Below, one piece after another: positions 1 to 9,630 of a stretch of DNA of 64,000 nt (the first letter of the stretch is position 1; each line of letters starts with the position of its first letter). The notes below the pieces were generated by a model. It was not told the origin of the DNA. It worked only from the letters and a program-made list of their open reading frames with translations, and did not search any database. The DNA comes from UBA8337 sp965662725 (GTDB lineage: Bacteria; Pseudomonadota; Alphaproteobacteria; RS24): positions 1 to 64,000 of the forward strand of contig CBFIIT010000004.1 in the NCBI GenBank assembly GCA_965662725.1. Reading direction: 5' to 3'. The translations under genes were made by a program, and so were the position numbers.

Positions 1-1001
1 CGCACCACCGCCATATCGCGGGCATTATAAATCACCCCATCTTCTTGCTTAAAGCCGCCATCATGCTCTTCATCGACAATAATCACGCCCAAATCGCGCC
101 ATGGCAAAAACAAGGCCGAGCGTGCGCCGACCAAAACCGAGACGCGGTCTTCACTTATCTCGCGCCATGTGCGCCGCCTCTCGGCCGGCCCCAAGCCCGA
201 GTGCCACAATGCCGGCGGGCATCCAAAACGCGCTTCAAAGCGCTGCAAAAATTGTCCGGTCAATGAAATTTCAGGCAACAGAACCAGCGCTTTTTTGCCA
301 ATCGCCAGAGCTGCGGCAATCGCTTCAAAATAAACCTCTGTTTTACCGGCGCCGGTTACCCCGTCCAATAAATGCGGCGTAAAATTATCGGCCGAGACGG
401 CGCCACGCAACGCATCCGCCACCTCGCCTTGCGCCTCAGACAGCGTCACCGTGCCAAAAGACGGGTCGGGGTTTGAAAACGGCGTATGACCGGCCATTTC
501 ATGCGCGCTCAAATAACCGCCCGCAATCAATGTTTTCACCACCGAGCCACTGACGCCGGCAGCGCGTGCCAATTCCGGTGCGGCCATGGCGCCGCGTTCT
601 TGCAAAGCGGCAAACACCCGTCCGCGGGCCGCAGTGATTTTTTCAGGACGCGTGTCAGAGGCGGTGTAAACCAATATTGGTTTGGCCGGTTCAAAAGCCG
701 CCGGCACGCGCATTACTTGCCGCAATACCGCCCCCGGCGGCGACATCACATAGGCCGCCACCCAATCGATAAATTGTCGTAATTCTTCGGCCAAGGGCGG
801 CACATCAAGGCGCGCCAAAACCGGTTTGATTTTAGCCTTTGGCGCATCGCCAAGCCCCGGCCCCCAGACCACGCCATTGACTTTGCGCGGCCCCAAAGGC
901 ACGCGCACAAAATCGCCGACCTCCAGGCTCAGCCCGTCAGGCACGCCATAATCATAAGGGCCCGGCAGGCCGAGCGGGATGAGAACCGATACGGTGGACA
1001 T
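1..1001 (-). CDS. priA: Primosomal protein N' (PriA helicase), partial, N-terminal part only
   Basis: PriA is the 3'-5' DNA helicase that reloads the replisome at stalled forks. The reverse strand gives an open frame that runs off the left edge; about 333 residues are visible. The N-terminal DNA-binding domain comes first, then the helicase Walker A (GVTGAGKTE, near residue 215) and a DEEH box near residue 309 followed by the FKQEDG-type stretch typical of PriA. I prefer the ATG at 1001, preceded by GTGAGG; an in-frame ATG at 1049 would add 16 residues but has a poorer ribosome binding site. The zinc-binding and C-terminal helicase parts lie outside the window. The gene is divergent from the transaldolase gene. 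Confidence 0.93.
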   Translation of the reverse strand, partial: MSTVSVLIPLGLPGPYDYGVPDGLSLEVGDFVRVPLGPRKVNGVVWGPGLGDAPKAKIKPVLARLDVPPLAEELRQFIDWVAAYVMSPPGAVLRQVMRVPAAFEPAKPILVYTASDTRPEKITAARGRVFAALQERGAMAAPELARAAGVSGSVVKTLIAGGYLSAHEMAGHTPFSNPDPSFGTVTLSEAQGEVADALRGAVSADNFTPHLLDGVTGAGKTEVYFEAIAAALAIGKKALVLLPEISLTGQFLQRFEARFGCPPALWHSGLGPAERRRTWREISEDRVSVLVGARSALFLPWRDLGVIIVDEEHDGGFKQEDGVIYNARDMAVV

Positions 1002-1159
1002 GGCCTCACTGTCTGCCAAGCGGCGTCGAATTTCAAGCCGCTGCGACATGAAAGCGGATAAAAATATCACCATATCGGTTCACCGCTTGCACCCATGCGG
1101 CGGCTTTGGCATGGTGGAAAAAACCACAGACCGGATCACAGCCAAAGGAGCCGCAGGCC

Positions 1160-1816
1160 ATGAAGTTTTTTGTCGACAGTGCCGATATCGCCGCCATTCA
1201 GGAGCTTGCCGCTACCGGCATGGTTGATGGGGTGACCACCAACCCGTCTTTGGTTGCCAAATCAGGCCGCGATTTCAAGCAATTGATCGAAGAAATTTGC
1301 GATACGGTAAAAGGGCCGGTATCGGCTGAAGTCACCGCGCTTGATGCCGATGCAATGCTGAAAGAAGCCGATGAGCTATTGGCGATTGCCGAAAATGTTT
1401 GCATTAAAGTGCCGCTGACATGGGACGGTCTGAAAGCCACACGCACACTGGCCGATAAAGGCAAACAAGTGAACGTAACGCTTTGTTTTTCAGCCAATCA
1501 GGCTTTATTGGCGGCGAAAGCCGGTGCCGCTTTTATTTCCCCCTTTGTCGGTCGGTTGGATGATATTGCCGCTGACGGCATGGGACTGATTGCTGATATT
1601 CGGCAGATTTATGATAATTATCCGGAGCTTGAGACCGAGATATTGGTCGCCTCTGTGCGCAGCCCCGAACATATCCGCGCCGCCGCGCTTATCGGGGCCG
1701 AAGTCTCAACCTTGCCGCCGGATGTATTGAAATCACTGATTGCGCATCCTCTAACCGATAAGGGTTTGGATGCGTTTTTGGCGGACTGGCAAAAAACCGG
1801 CCAGTCGATCAGCTAG
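1160..1816 (+). CDS. tal: Transaldolase, small FSA/TalC-type
   Basis: A 218-residue single-domain aldolase of the transaldolase/fructose-6-phosphate aldolase family, acting in the non-oxidative pentose phosphate pathway. The start MKFFVDSAD, the TTNPS motif (residues 26-30) and the Schiff-base lysine in CIKVPLT (K83) are all present. An upstream in-frame start at 1106 exists, but AAAGGAG at 1144-1150 sits at the right distance from the ATG at 1160, which also gives the usual family N-terminus. Only 6 bases separate it from xerC, so the two are probably co-transcribed. Transaldolase and fructose-6-phosphate aldolase activity cannot be told apart here with certainty; transaldolase is the more common outcome for bacterial members of this length. 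Confidence 0.93.
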   Translation: MKFFVDSADIAAIQELAATGMVDGVTTNPSLVAKSGRDFKQLIEEICDTVKGPVSAEVTALDADAMLKEADELLAIAENVCIKVPLTWDGLKATRTLADKGKQVNVTLCFSANQALLAAKAGAAFISPFVGRLDDIAADGMGLIADIRQIYDNYPELETEILVASVRSPEHIRAAALIGAEVSTLPPDVLKSLIAHPLTDKGLDAFLADWQKTGQSIS

Positions 1817-1822
1817 CCGGCA

Positions 1823-2746
1823 ATGGGCGATACTGCACAGGCAGATTTAGCCGCGCTTTTAGAACGCTGGCACTCGCAATTACGCGACCAGCAAAGGTTC
1901 AGCCCGCATACGATTGCCGCCTATCGCCGTGACGTCGGTCAATTGATAGATTTTTTGGCAACGCATTTCGCCCGCGCGGTAAAGGTTGATGATTTTACCG
2001 ATCTCAGCCTGACCGATTTGCGCGCTTTTATGGCAGCACGGCGCAGCGCCGGCACAGCCGGTCGTTCGCTTAATCGCAGCCTCTCAGCCCTGCGCCATTT
2101 TGCCGGTTTTTTGACCGATAACGGACTTAAAGCCAGCACCGCTTTCAGCACCGTCAATCCACCACGCGGCAAAGCAGGTCTGCCGCGCCCGGTTGCCAGC
2201 CAAGATGTTTTAAGGCTGATTGAACTGGCCTTAACCAGTGCTTCGGCCAATTGGATGGGTAAACGCGATGCAGCTTTTTTGACACTTATTTACGGCACTG
2301 GTCTGCGTATTTCAGAAGCGCTTTCGGTGAGCGACGCGCATTTGGCCAAGGGCGATATGCTGCGCATTACCGGCAAAGGCGGCAAGCAACGCGATGTGCC
2401 GCTATTGCCGCTTGTGCGCCATGCGCTGGAAGATTATCGCGCCGCCATGCCGTTTGCGCCGCGCGACGAGGAACCGCTTTTTCGCGGTGCGCGCGGCGGC
2501 GTATGGAGTGCGCGCCAAGCGCAAGCCATGCTGGCCGGATTACGACGGCAATTGGGACTGGCCGATAGTGTGACGCCGCATGCGCTGCGGCACAGTTTTG
2601 CCTCGCATTTATTGGCCGGAGGCGGCGATTTGCGTACCATTCAGGAATTGCTGGGACACGCCCAATTAAGCTCGACACAGATTTATACGGCGGTCGATGA
2701 AAATGCTTTACTGAGCGTTTATGATAAGGCGCATCCGAGAAAATAA
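1823..2746 (+). CDS. xerC: Tyrosine recombinase XerC
   Basis: Site-specific tyrosine recombinase of 307 residues that with XerD resolves chromosome dimers at dif. The N-terminal SAM-like core-binding domain covers about residues 8-105 and the catalytic domain follows. All catalytic residues are visible: R162 in GTGLR, K185/K188 in GKGGK, H253 and R256 in HALRH, H279 in LLGHA and nucleophile Y288 in TQIYT. It sits with priA and transaldolase, a housekeeping context, and there is no attachment site or phage gene nearby, so a chromosomal Xer protein is favoured over a phage integrase. XerC rather than XerD is inferred from general resemblance and this neighbourhood. Confidence 0.9.
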   Translation: MGDTAQADLAALLERWHSQLRDQQRFSPHTIAAYRRDVGQLIDFLATHFARAVKVDDFTDLSLTDLRAFMAARRSAGTAGRSLNRSLSALRHFAGFLTDNGLKASTAFSTVNPPRGKAGLPRPVASQDVLRLIELALTSASANWMGKRDAAFLTLIYGTGLRISEALSVSDAHLAKGDMLRITGKGGKQRDVPLLPLVRHALEDYRAAMPFAPRDEEPLFRGARGGVWSARQAQAMLAGLRRQLGLADSVTPHALRHSFASHLLAGGGDLRTIQELLGHAQLSSTQIYTAVDENALLSVYDKAHPRK

Positions 2747-2952
2747 TCTTCACATTATCACGATAATTTCACATGCGCCGCTTGGATCAGTAATACAAGC
2801 CATGCGAGAAAATGCCCGTTCACAGCCTATCCGTGAGGCAGCGTATGTCAGAAATAAACGCATCCGAGCCGACCGCCGCGCATTAGAGCGAGCAATTGCT
2901 GCATTTGCTGTTTGGCGGGCAATTAACCCATTAAGCTTGCCGCTTTTGGTAT

Positions 2953-4371
2953 TTACATATGCAGCGCGCGCTTATCGACCGCCAGAGCGGCTTCCTTAAC
3001 CGCCTCGGTTAAAGTCGGATGCGCGTGACACGTGCGGGCAATATCTTCGGCGCTGGCTGAAAACTCCATCGCCACAGCCGCCTCGGCAATCATATCGCCG
3101 GCTTGCGCGCCCAAAATATGCACACCCAAAACCTTATCGCTGGTCGCATCAGCAAGAATTTTCACAAAACCGTCCGTCGTGCCGTTTACCTTGGCACGGC
3201 CATTGGCGGTGAACGGAAACTTGCCGACATTGTAGTCAATGCCCGCCTCTTTCAACTGCTCTTCGGTTTGTCCGACCCAAGCCACTTCCGGCGCGGTGTA
3301 AACCACTGACGGAATAACATCATAATTGACATGCGAGGGTTTTCCGGCCAAATGCTCGGCCAGCGCAACCCCTTCATCTTCCGCCTTATGCGCCAGCATC
3401 GGGCCGGCAATCACATCACCAATGGCATAAACGCCATCAATATTGGTTTTGAAATGGCCATCTGTCTCAACCCGGCCCTGCTTATCGCAAGCAATACCCA
3501 AAGCTTCCAACCCAAGCCCATCCGTATGCGGGCGGCGACCGATTGCCAATAACGCCCTATCGGCAGTGATTTGTTCTTCTTCGCCCTTACCTTCGCCGGC
3601 GGCCGGAGCCAAAGTCAATTTGACGGAGTTTTTAAGCGCTTTGGCCGCCGTGACTTTTTTACCGAGCATGAAATTAATGCCCTGTTTTTTCAAAACCCGC
3701 TGGAAGTTTTTCGCCATATCAGCATCCATGCCCGGCGTGATGCGATCAAGAAACTCAATGACGGTCACTTCTGCGCCGAGACGCTTCCAAACCGAGCCCA
3801 ATTCAAGGCCGATAATACCGGCGCCGATAATTGCCAAATGTTTCGGCACGCTATCGAAATCCAGCGCACCGGTAGAAGAGACGATACGGTCTTCATCAAT
3901 TTCAATACCCGGCAAAGGCGTCACTTCCGAGCCTGTCGCAATGACGATATTTTTTGCCGTTAACTGGCGTGTGCCGCCGGCCAAAAGAGAGATTTCGATT
4001 TGCCCGGGGGCGGTCAGCTTGGCAGCGCCTTCAATTTCTTCCACTTTATTCTTTTTGAATAAAAACCGCACGCCATCAGTATTGCCGCTGACACCGTCAG
4101 CCTTATAGGCCATCATTTTTTTCAAATCGAGTTTCAATGAGCTGAATTGAATGCCCATATTCTCCGCATGCGCCGCCTCGGCATACACTTCTGAAGCATG
4201 CAGCAAAGCCTTTGACGGAATACAACCGACATTCAAGCAAGTGCCGCCTGGGGCGCCACGCTTATCAATGCAAGCGACTTTCATACCCAATTGCGCGGCC
4301 CGAATGGCGCATACATAACCGCCCGGTCCGGCGCCGATAACCACCAAATCAAAATTATTTTCGTCGCTCAT
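2953..4371 (-). CDS. lpdA: Dihydrolipoyl dehydrogenase (E3)
   Basis: FAD-dependent E3 component that reoxidises lipoamide in 2-oxo acid dehydrogenase complexes, passing electrons to NAD+. The 472-residue protein starts with the FAD-binding GAGPGG motif (13-18) and carries the redox-active cysteines C45 and C50 in GGTCLNVGC. A second nucleotide-binding motif GAGIIGLE is central, and the catalytic HAHPT lies near residue 449. It is the last gene of sucA-sucB-lpd, 20 bases after sucB, so it most likely serves the 2-oxoglutarate dehydrogenase complex. No terminator with a clear U-run is visible just downstream. Confidence 0.97.
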   Translation of the reverse strand: MSDENNFDLVVIGAGPGGYVCAIRAAQLGMKVACIDKRGAPGGTCLNVGCIPSKALLHASEVYAEAAHAENMGIQFSSLKLDLKKMMAYKADGVSGNTDGVRFLFKKNKVEEIEGAAKLTAPGQIEISLLAGGTRQLTAKNIVIATGSEVTPLPGIEIDEDRIVSSTGALDFDSVPKHLAIIGAGIIGLELGSVWKRLGAEVTVIEFLDRITPGMDADMAKNFQRVLKKQGINFMLGKKVTAAKALKNSVKLTLAPAAGEGKGEEEQITADRALLAIGRRPHTDGLGLEALGIACDKQGRVETDGHFKTNIDGVYAIGDVIAGPMLAHKAEDEGVALAEHLAGKPSHVNYDVIPSVVYTAPEVAWVGQTEEQLKEAGIDYNVGKFPFTANGRAKVNGTTDGFVKILADATSDKVLGVHILGAQAGDMIAEAAVAMEFSASAEDIARTCHAHPTLTEAVKEAALAVDKRALHM

Positions 4372-4391
4372 TTATCCCTCGTCAATCGCGG

Positions 4392-5648
4392 TTAAATATC
4401 CAGCAACATGCGTTCCGGATTTTCCAAACATTCTTTCACACGCACCAAAAACGTCACCGCTTCCTTACCGTCAACAATGCGGTGGTCATAAGACAAAGCC
4501 AAATACATCATTGGCCGCACCACCACTTCGCCATCAACCACCATTGGGCGTTCCTGAATCTTATGCATGCCCAAAATACCGGATTGCGGCATGTTCAAAA
4601 TCGGCGTGCTCATCAAAGAGCCGTAAACACCGCCATTTGACATGGTAAAAGTACCGCCCTGCATATCATCCAAGGATAATTTACCATCGCGCGCCTTGCG
4701 GCCCATTTCGGCCACAGCCAGCTCAATATCTGCCAGTCCCATATTCTGCACATCGCGAATGACCGGCACGACCAGGCCTTTTTCAGTGCCGACCGCGACG
4801 CCCATATTAATGTAGTTTTTATAGATGATTTCATCATCGGCAATCTCAGCATTGACCGCCGGAATTTCCGTTAAAGCCGTGACGCAAGCGCGCGCAAAAA
4901 AGCTCATAAAGCCGAGCCGTGCAGCGTATTTTTTCTCGAATAAATCCTTATAGTCGCGCCGCAATTGCATCAGCGCGCCCATATCGACCTCGTTAAATGT
5001 GGTCAATTGCGCCGCCGTATTTTGGCTTTCCTTCAAACGCGAGGCAATGGTTTTGCGCAAGCGGGTCATTTTTACCCGCTCTTCGCGCCCGCCCATATCG
5101 GCCTGCATCGGCGCAGAAGAAGATGCTGATGTTGCGGGTGCCGATATAGAGGGTGCCTGTGCGGTGCCGGATTTCGCCGCATTGAGCGCATCTTCTTTGG
5201 TCAGGCGACCGCCTTTACCGGTGCCGCTGATTTGCGACGGATCGAGGCCATGCTCTTCGACCACGCGGCGCACGGCAGGAGATAAATCACTGCCGGCAGC
5301 AGATATTGGGGCTGCTTGTGGCGGTTCAGATATGGCTTCGGATGACGTTTCAGGTGCAGGCGCGGCTTCAGGTACAGGTGCCGCTTCAGGCGCCGGCGCA
5401 CTGACGCCACTACCTTCCCCGATAGAGCCCAAAAGCGCGCCGACTTCGACCGTTTCGCCTTCACCCGCCACCACTTCGGCCAAAACACCGGCGCTTTGGG
5501 CCGGCACTTCAATCGTTACCTTATCGGTTTCCAATTCGCATAGCGGCTCATCCATCGCCACCGCATCACCCGGCTTTTTATACCATTGGGCAATTGTCGC
5601 TTCGGTCACGGACTCGCCTAAAGTCGGCACACGAATTTCATTGGACAT
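4392..5648 (-). CDS. sucB: Dihydrolipoyllysine succinyltransferase (E2 of 2-oxoglutarate dehydrogenase)
   Basis: E2 core of the 2-oxoglutarate dehydrogenase complex, 418 residues. A single lipoyl domain (about 1-77) carries the lipoylated K43 in ETDKV. A flexible Ala/Pro/Glu-rich linker (about 80-115) follows, then the peripheral-subunit-binding domain (about 120-158), a second linker, and the catalytic domain ending with HRIVDG (H389, D393). One lipoyl domain and the position between sucA and lpd identify it as SucB rather than pyruvate dehydrogenase E2. It starts 20 bases downstream of sucA in the same operon. Confidence 0.97.
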   Translation of the reverse strand: MSNEIRVPTLGESVTEATIAQWYKKPGDAVAMDEPLCELETDKVTIEVPAQSAGVLAEVVAGEGETVEVGALLGSIGEGSGVSAPAPEAAPVPEAAPAPETSSEAISEPPQAAPISAAGSDLSPAVRRVVEEHGLDPSQISGTGKGGRLTKEDALNAAKSGTAQAPSISAPATSASSSAPMQADMGGREERVKMTRLRKTIASRLKESQNTAAQLTTFNEVDMGALMQLRRDYKDLFEKKYAARLGFMSFFARACVTALTEIPAVNAEIADDEIIYKNYINMGVAVGTEKGLVVPVIRDVQNMGLADIELAVAEMGRKARDGKLSLDDMQGGTFTMSNGGVYGSLMSTPILNMPQSGILGMHKIQERPMVVDGEVVVRPMMYLALSYDHRIVDGKEAVTFLVRVKECLENPERMLLDI

Positions 5649-5668
5649 GACAGGTCTCCGTATTCTTA

Positions 5669-8635
5669 TCAGTCAATCGGGTCAATCAGTGCGGCGTTTA
5701 AAAAAGCGTCGCGCTGGCTCATATGGCGGCTCATCAGCCCGCTGGCGGTCGAGGCCGATGCACTGCGTCCGGCATAAACCGCACGCTTATGCTTGGCCCC
5801 CAAAGTGGTCAACACATCTTCCAAAGCCGGTTCGATAAAGCTCCACGCGCCCATATTGCGCGGCTCTTCTTGGCACCAAATCATTTCAGCATCGGCCATT
5901 GGCTCCAATTCGGCCAAAAGCGGGCCATGCGGCACCGGATAAAGTTGCTCCAGCCGCATTAAATACACATCATCGATATTTTCCGCTTCGCATTTTTCCA
6001 ACAAGTCAAAATAGACCTTACCGGAACACATCACCACGCGGCGAATATCTTTTGCCGGTTTCAAAGCGGCTTCCGATTTCGCCTGTCGCGGGTCGCGATC
6101 ATCCCATAACACGCGGTGAAAAGACGAGCCGCTTTCCATATCGGCCAGAGTAGACACGCATTTTTTGTGCCGGAGCAAAGATTTCGGTGTCATTAAAATC
6201 AGCGGTTTGCGGAAATTGCGTTTTATCTGGCGGCGCAAAATATGGAAATAATTGGCCGGTGTCGTGCAATTGGCCACTTGCATATTTTCTTCCGCGCACA
6301 TTTGCAAATAGCGCTCAAGCCGCGCCGATGAATGTTCCGGTCCCTGCCCTTCATAGCCATGCGGCAATAACATCACCAAACCCGACATGCGCAGCCATTT
6401 ATTCTCGCCCGATGAAATGAACTGGTCGACAATCACTTGCGCGCCATTGGCAAAGTCACCGAATTGCGCCTCCCATAAAACCAGCGTATTCGGCTCAGCC
6501 AGCGAATAGCCATATTCAAATCCCAAAACCGCATTTTCAGACAGCATGGAATTAATCACTTCAAACAAAACCTGCTCATCGCGAATATATTTTAGCGGCT
6601 TATAACGCCGCTCAGTCTCTTGGTCTATCCAAGCAGAATGGCGTTGCGAAAACGTGCCGCGCTCACTGTCTTGCCCGACCAGACGCACCGGATGGTCTTC
6701 CAGCAAAAGCGAACCGAAAGCCAAAGCCTCCGCCGTTGCCCAATCAAAAGCTTCTCCGGTTTCAAACATTTTTTGCTTGGCTTTTAATTGCCGCGTCAAC
6801 GCGCGATGCAAATTAAACCCGTCCGGCACACGGGTCAGACCGGCGCCGACTTCTTGCAATAAATCGCGAGGCACGCCGGTATCGCCGCGCACAAATTCAA
6901 GGCTTTTTCTTTCAATGCCGGACCATTTACCGTCCAACCAATCGGGCTTGTTGGGCTTATAACTATTGGCCGCTTCAAACGCCTCATCCAGCATGGCGCG
7001 ATAATCGGCTTTGGCTTTGGTAAAAGCCGCCTCATCGAGCAATTTTTCATCCATCAAACGGCGGCCATATTTTTCCACCACAGAGGCATGCGATTTAATC
7101 TTCTTATACATGGTCGGCTGGGTGAAAGCCGGTTCATCGCCCTCATTATGGCCGTGTCGGCGATAGCAGAACATATCAATGACAACAGGCTTTAAGAATT
7201 TCTGCCGAAACTCGGTTGCCACTTTAGCGGCAAACACCACCGCTTCCGGATCATCGCCATTGACGTGAAAAATCGGTGCTTCAACCATTTTCGCCACATC
7301 CGACGGATAAGGCGAGGAGCGCGAAAAGCGCGGATTGGTGGTAAAGCCGATTTGATTATTGACGATAAAATGTATCGACCCGCCTGATTTATGGCCGATA
7401 AGACCGGACAGGCCGAGACATTCAGCAACAATGCCTTGACCGGCAAAGGCCGCATCGCCATGCAATAAAAGCGGTATCACCGTGCTGCGGTCTGCCATGG
7501 CGCGCGGATGGTCTTTAAATTGGTCTTGCTTGGCGCGTGCTTTGCCCAAAACAACCGGGTCCACCGCTTCCAAATGCGACGGATTGGGCGATAAAGATAA
7601 ATGCACCTTATTGCCGTCAAATTGCCGGTCAGAAGATGCGCCGAGGTGATATTTCACATCGCCCGACCCTTCAATATCATCGGGATTGGCCGAGCCGCCC
7701 TTAAATTCATGAAACAGCGCTTCAAACGGCTTCGCCATCACATTGGTCAAAACATTTAACCGCCCGCGATGCGGCATGCCGATAATCACTTCCTGAACGC
7801 CAAGATTACCGCCGCGTTTGATAATTTGTTCCAGCGCCGGAATCATCGCCTCGCCGCCATCCAAGCCGAACCGTTTCGTGCCGGTATATTTAACGTCGAT
7901 AAATTGTTCCAGCCCTTCCGCTTCGACCAGTTTTTGAAAAATCGCCTGCTTACCCATATCGGTAAAAGCGATTTCCTTATCCGGCCCCTCAATGCGTTCT
8001 TGCAGCCAAGCTTTTTCTTCCGGGTCGGAAATATGCATGAATTCCAGCGCCACTGTGCCACAGTAAGTGCGGTGCAAAATATCCAGCATGTCGCGAATGG
8101 TGGCGGTTTCCAAACCCAGCACATTATCAATGAAAATCGGCCGGTCATAATCGGCTTCGGTGAAACCATAGGAGCTTGGCTCCAATTCCGGATGCGTGCC
8201 GGGCGGTTCAATACCCAGCGGGTCAAGATTGGCTGCCAAATGGCCGCGAAAACGATAAGCGCGAATCATCATGATGGCGCGAATACTGTCCAAAGTGGCA
8301 GCGCGCACGGCTTCCGGCGTCTGGCCGTCCATGCGCTGTTCAATTTTTCCGGCCAAGGCTTGCGGCGCCGGCACATCATCGGGCCATTGCCCATCCAGAA
8401 CGGCAGTCATTTCGCCGTTTATTTTCGGCGGCCAATCATCGCGTTGCCAGCTCGGTTGATGCGGCGCAATGCCGTCATCCAAAGCGGCAAAATAGGCCTG
8501 CCAATCGGCACCAAGGCTGGCATCGCCATCCTTATAGCGCGCATAAAGCTGTTCAAGATAAAGTGCGTTTGACCCGTCAATATGCGAATTTGCGGGATCC
8601 GGTCGGCTATTGGCTTGCGAATTTTTATCCGACAT
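5669..8635 (-). CDS. sucA: 2-oxoglutarate dehydrogenase E1
   Basis: Thiamine-diphosphate-dependent E1, 988 residues, which decarboxylates 2-oxoglutarate and succinylates the lipoyl arm of SucB. The N-terminus has the family motif (YLEQLYARY) for E2 attachment; the TPP-binding region with GDAAFAGQG and NNQIGFTT is in the middle. I chose the ATG at 8635, which gives an MSDKN start after a GGATAGG-like site. Upstream in-frame starts at 8674 and 8656 are possible but would add unusual residues. A 119-base gap with a large stem-loop separates it from sucD, so it may not be strictly co-transcribed with sucCD. Confidence 0.96.
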   Translation of the reverse strand: MSDKNSQANSRPDPANSHIDGSNALYLEQLYARYKDGDASLGADWQAYFAALDDGIAPHQPSWQRDDWPPKINGEMTAVLDGQWPDDVPAPQALAGKIEQRMDGQTPEAVRAATLDSIRAIMMIRAYRFRGHLAANLDPLGIEPPGTHPELEPSSYGFTEADYDRPIFIDNVLGLETATIRDMLDILHRTYCGTVALEFMHISDPEEKAWLQERIEGPDKEIAFTDMGKQAIFQKLVEAEGLEQFIDVKYTGTKRFGLDGGEAMIPALEQIIKRGGNLGVQEVIIGMPHRGRLNVLTNVMAKPFEALFHEFKGGSANPDDIEGSGDVKYHLGASSDRQFDGNKVHLSLSPNPSHLEAVDPVVLGKARAKQDQFKDHPRAMADRSTVIPLLLHGDAAFAGQGIVAECLGLSGLIGHKSGGSIHFIVNNQIGFTTNPRFSRSSPYPSDVAKMVEAPIFHVNGDDPEAVVFAAKVATEFRQKFLKPVVIDMFCYRRHGHNEGDEPAFTQPTMYKKIKSHASVVEKYGRRLMDEKLLDEAAFTKAKADYRAMLDEAFEAANSYKPNKPDWLDGKWSGIERKSLEFVRGDTGVPRDLLQEVGAGLTRVPDGFNLHRALTRQLKAKQKMFETGEAFDWATAEALAFGSLLLEDHPVRLVGQDSERGTFSQRHSAWIDQETERRYKPLKYIRDEQVLFEVINSMLSENAVLGFEYGYSLAEPNTLVLWEAQFGDFANGAQVIVDQFISSGENKWLRMSGLVMLLPHGYEGQGPEHSSARLERYLQMCAEENMQVANCTTPANYFHILRRQIKRNFRKPLILMTPKSLLRHKKCVSTLADMESGSSFHRVLWDDRDPRQAKSEAALKPAKDIRRVVMCSGKVYFDLLEKCEAENIDDVYLMRLEQLYPVPHGPLLAELEPMADAEMIWCQEEPRNMGAWSFIEPALEDVLTTLGAKHKRAVYAGRSASASTASGLMSRHMSQRDAFLNAALIDPID

Positions 8636-8687
8636 TTGCCTATCCGTTCTGACCATGATTGGCCGATAAAGCAATGTAACCGATTTA

Positions 8688-8748
8688 GGCGGCGACTGGC
8701 AAACAGCTTACACCTTTTGGCACGCTTATTGCTTGCCTTATCGCCGCC
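8688..8748 (-). other. Intergenic stem-loop between sucD and sucA
   Basis: On the minus-strand transcript, GGCGGCGA (8748-8741) pairs perfectly with TCGCCGCC (8695-8688), and an inner GGCAA (8737-8733) pairs with TTGCC (8702-8698). Small internal loops separate the two stems and a loop of about 30 bases lies inside. No run of U follows, so it is not a standard intrinsic terminator. An RNA processing or stabilising element controlling the sucCD to sucAB ratio is one possible reading; this is inference. Confidence 0.45.
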
Positions 8749-8754
8749 CGAAAA

Positions 8755-9630
8755 TTAACCCTTCAACACATCCACCAAAGTGGTGCCCAGCGAAGCCGGT
8801 GACGGCGACACGGTGATACCGGCCGAGCGCATGGCTTCCATTTTATCTTCCGCACCGCCTTTACCGCCGGCAATAATCGCACCGGCATGGCCCATGCGAC
8901 GGCCCGGAGGCGCGGTGACACCGGCAATAAAGCCGACCATCGGTTTTTTAACCTTTGAGGCTTTCAAAAACTCAGCCGCTTCTTCTTCAGCCGAACCGCC
9001 AATCTCACCGATCATGATAATGCTTTCGGTTTCATCATCGCCCAGAAACATATCCAAGCAATCAATGAAATTTGTGCCGTTTACCGGGTCACCGCCAATA
9101 CCGATACAGGTCGATTGGCCAAGACCGGCAGCCGTGGTTTGCGCCACTGCCTCATAAGTCAGCGTGCCGGAACGTGATACAATACCGACTGAACCGCGGC
9201 GGTGAATATGCCCCGGCATGATGCCGATTTTACATTCATCCGGCGTGATGACGCCCGGGCAATTGGGGCCGACAAGGCGTGTACTGGAACCTTGCAAAGC
9301 CCGCTTCACCCTAATCATATCGGTCACCGGAATGCCTTCCGTAATGCACACAGCCAGTTCAATACCCGCTTCAATCGCTTCCAAAATAGCATCGCCGGCA
9401 AAGGGCGGCGGCACGTAAATTGCCGATGCCGTAGCGCCGGTTTTTTCAACCGCTTCGCCGACCGTATCAAACACCGGTAAATCCAAATGCGTTGACCCGC
9501 CGCGGCCAGGCGTCACGCCACCGACCATTTTCGTGCCATAAGCAATCGCTTGCTCGGAGTGAAACGTGCCTTGCGAGCCGGTAAAGCCCTGACAAATGAC
9601 TTTGGTATCTTTATTGACGAGAACAGACAT
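8755..9630 (-). CDS. sucD: Succinyl-CoA synthetase alpha subunit
   Basis: The 291-residue alpha subunit of succinate-CoA ligase, which with SucC interconverts succinyl-CoA and succinate with substrate-level phosphorylation. The N-terminal CoA-binding Rossmann domain starts with the conserved stretch containing GFTGSQG. The phosphorylated histidine lies in GHAGA (H248). Its ATG overlaps the sucC stop codon in a TAATG arrangement, so translation is coupled to give equal amounts of the two subunits. It is followed by the stem-loop at 8688-8748 and then sucA. Confidence 0.97.
   Translation of the reverse strand: MSVLVNKDTKVICQGFTGSQGTFHSEQAIAYGTKMVGGVTPGRGGSTHLDLPVFDTVGEAVEKTGATASAIYVPPPFAGDAILEAIEAGIELAVCITEGIPVTDMIRVKRALQGSSTRLVGPNCPGVITPDECKIGIMPGHIHRRGSVGIVSRSGTLTYEAVAQTTAAGLGQSTCIGIGGDPVNGTNFIDCLDMFLGDDETESIIMIGEIGGSAEEEAAEFLKASKVKKPMVGFIAGVTAPPGRRMGHAGAIIAGGKGGAEDKMEAMRSAGITVSPSPASLGTTLVDVLKG

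Noticed and set aside
1823..2746. Tyrosine recombinase as a phage or island integrase
   Set aside because: Neighbours are housekeeping genes, the protein is XerC-like, and no attachment repeats, tRNA or phage genes are present.
2721..2999. 92-residue plus-strand frame overlapping xerC and lpd ends
   Set aside because: It overlaps the ends of two certain genes, has no ribosome binding site and no family resemblance.
4999..5838. Long plus-strand open frame opposite sucB and the end of sucA
   Set aside because: The Ala/Ser/Pro-rich translation is the antisense of the SucB linker region; sucB is certain.
7769..8572. Long plus-strand open frame opposite sucA
   Set aside because: It is an antisense shadow of the sucA coding sequence with no plausible protein features.
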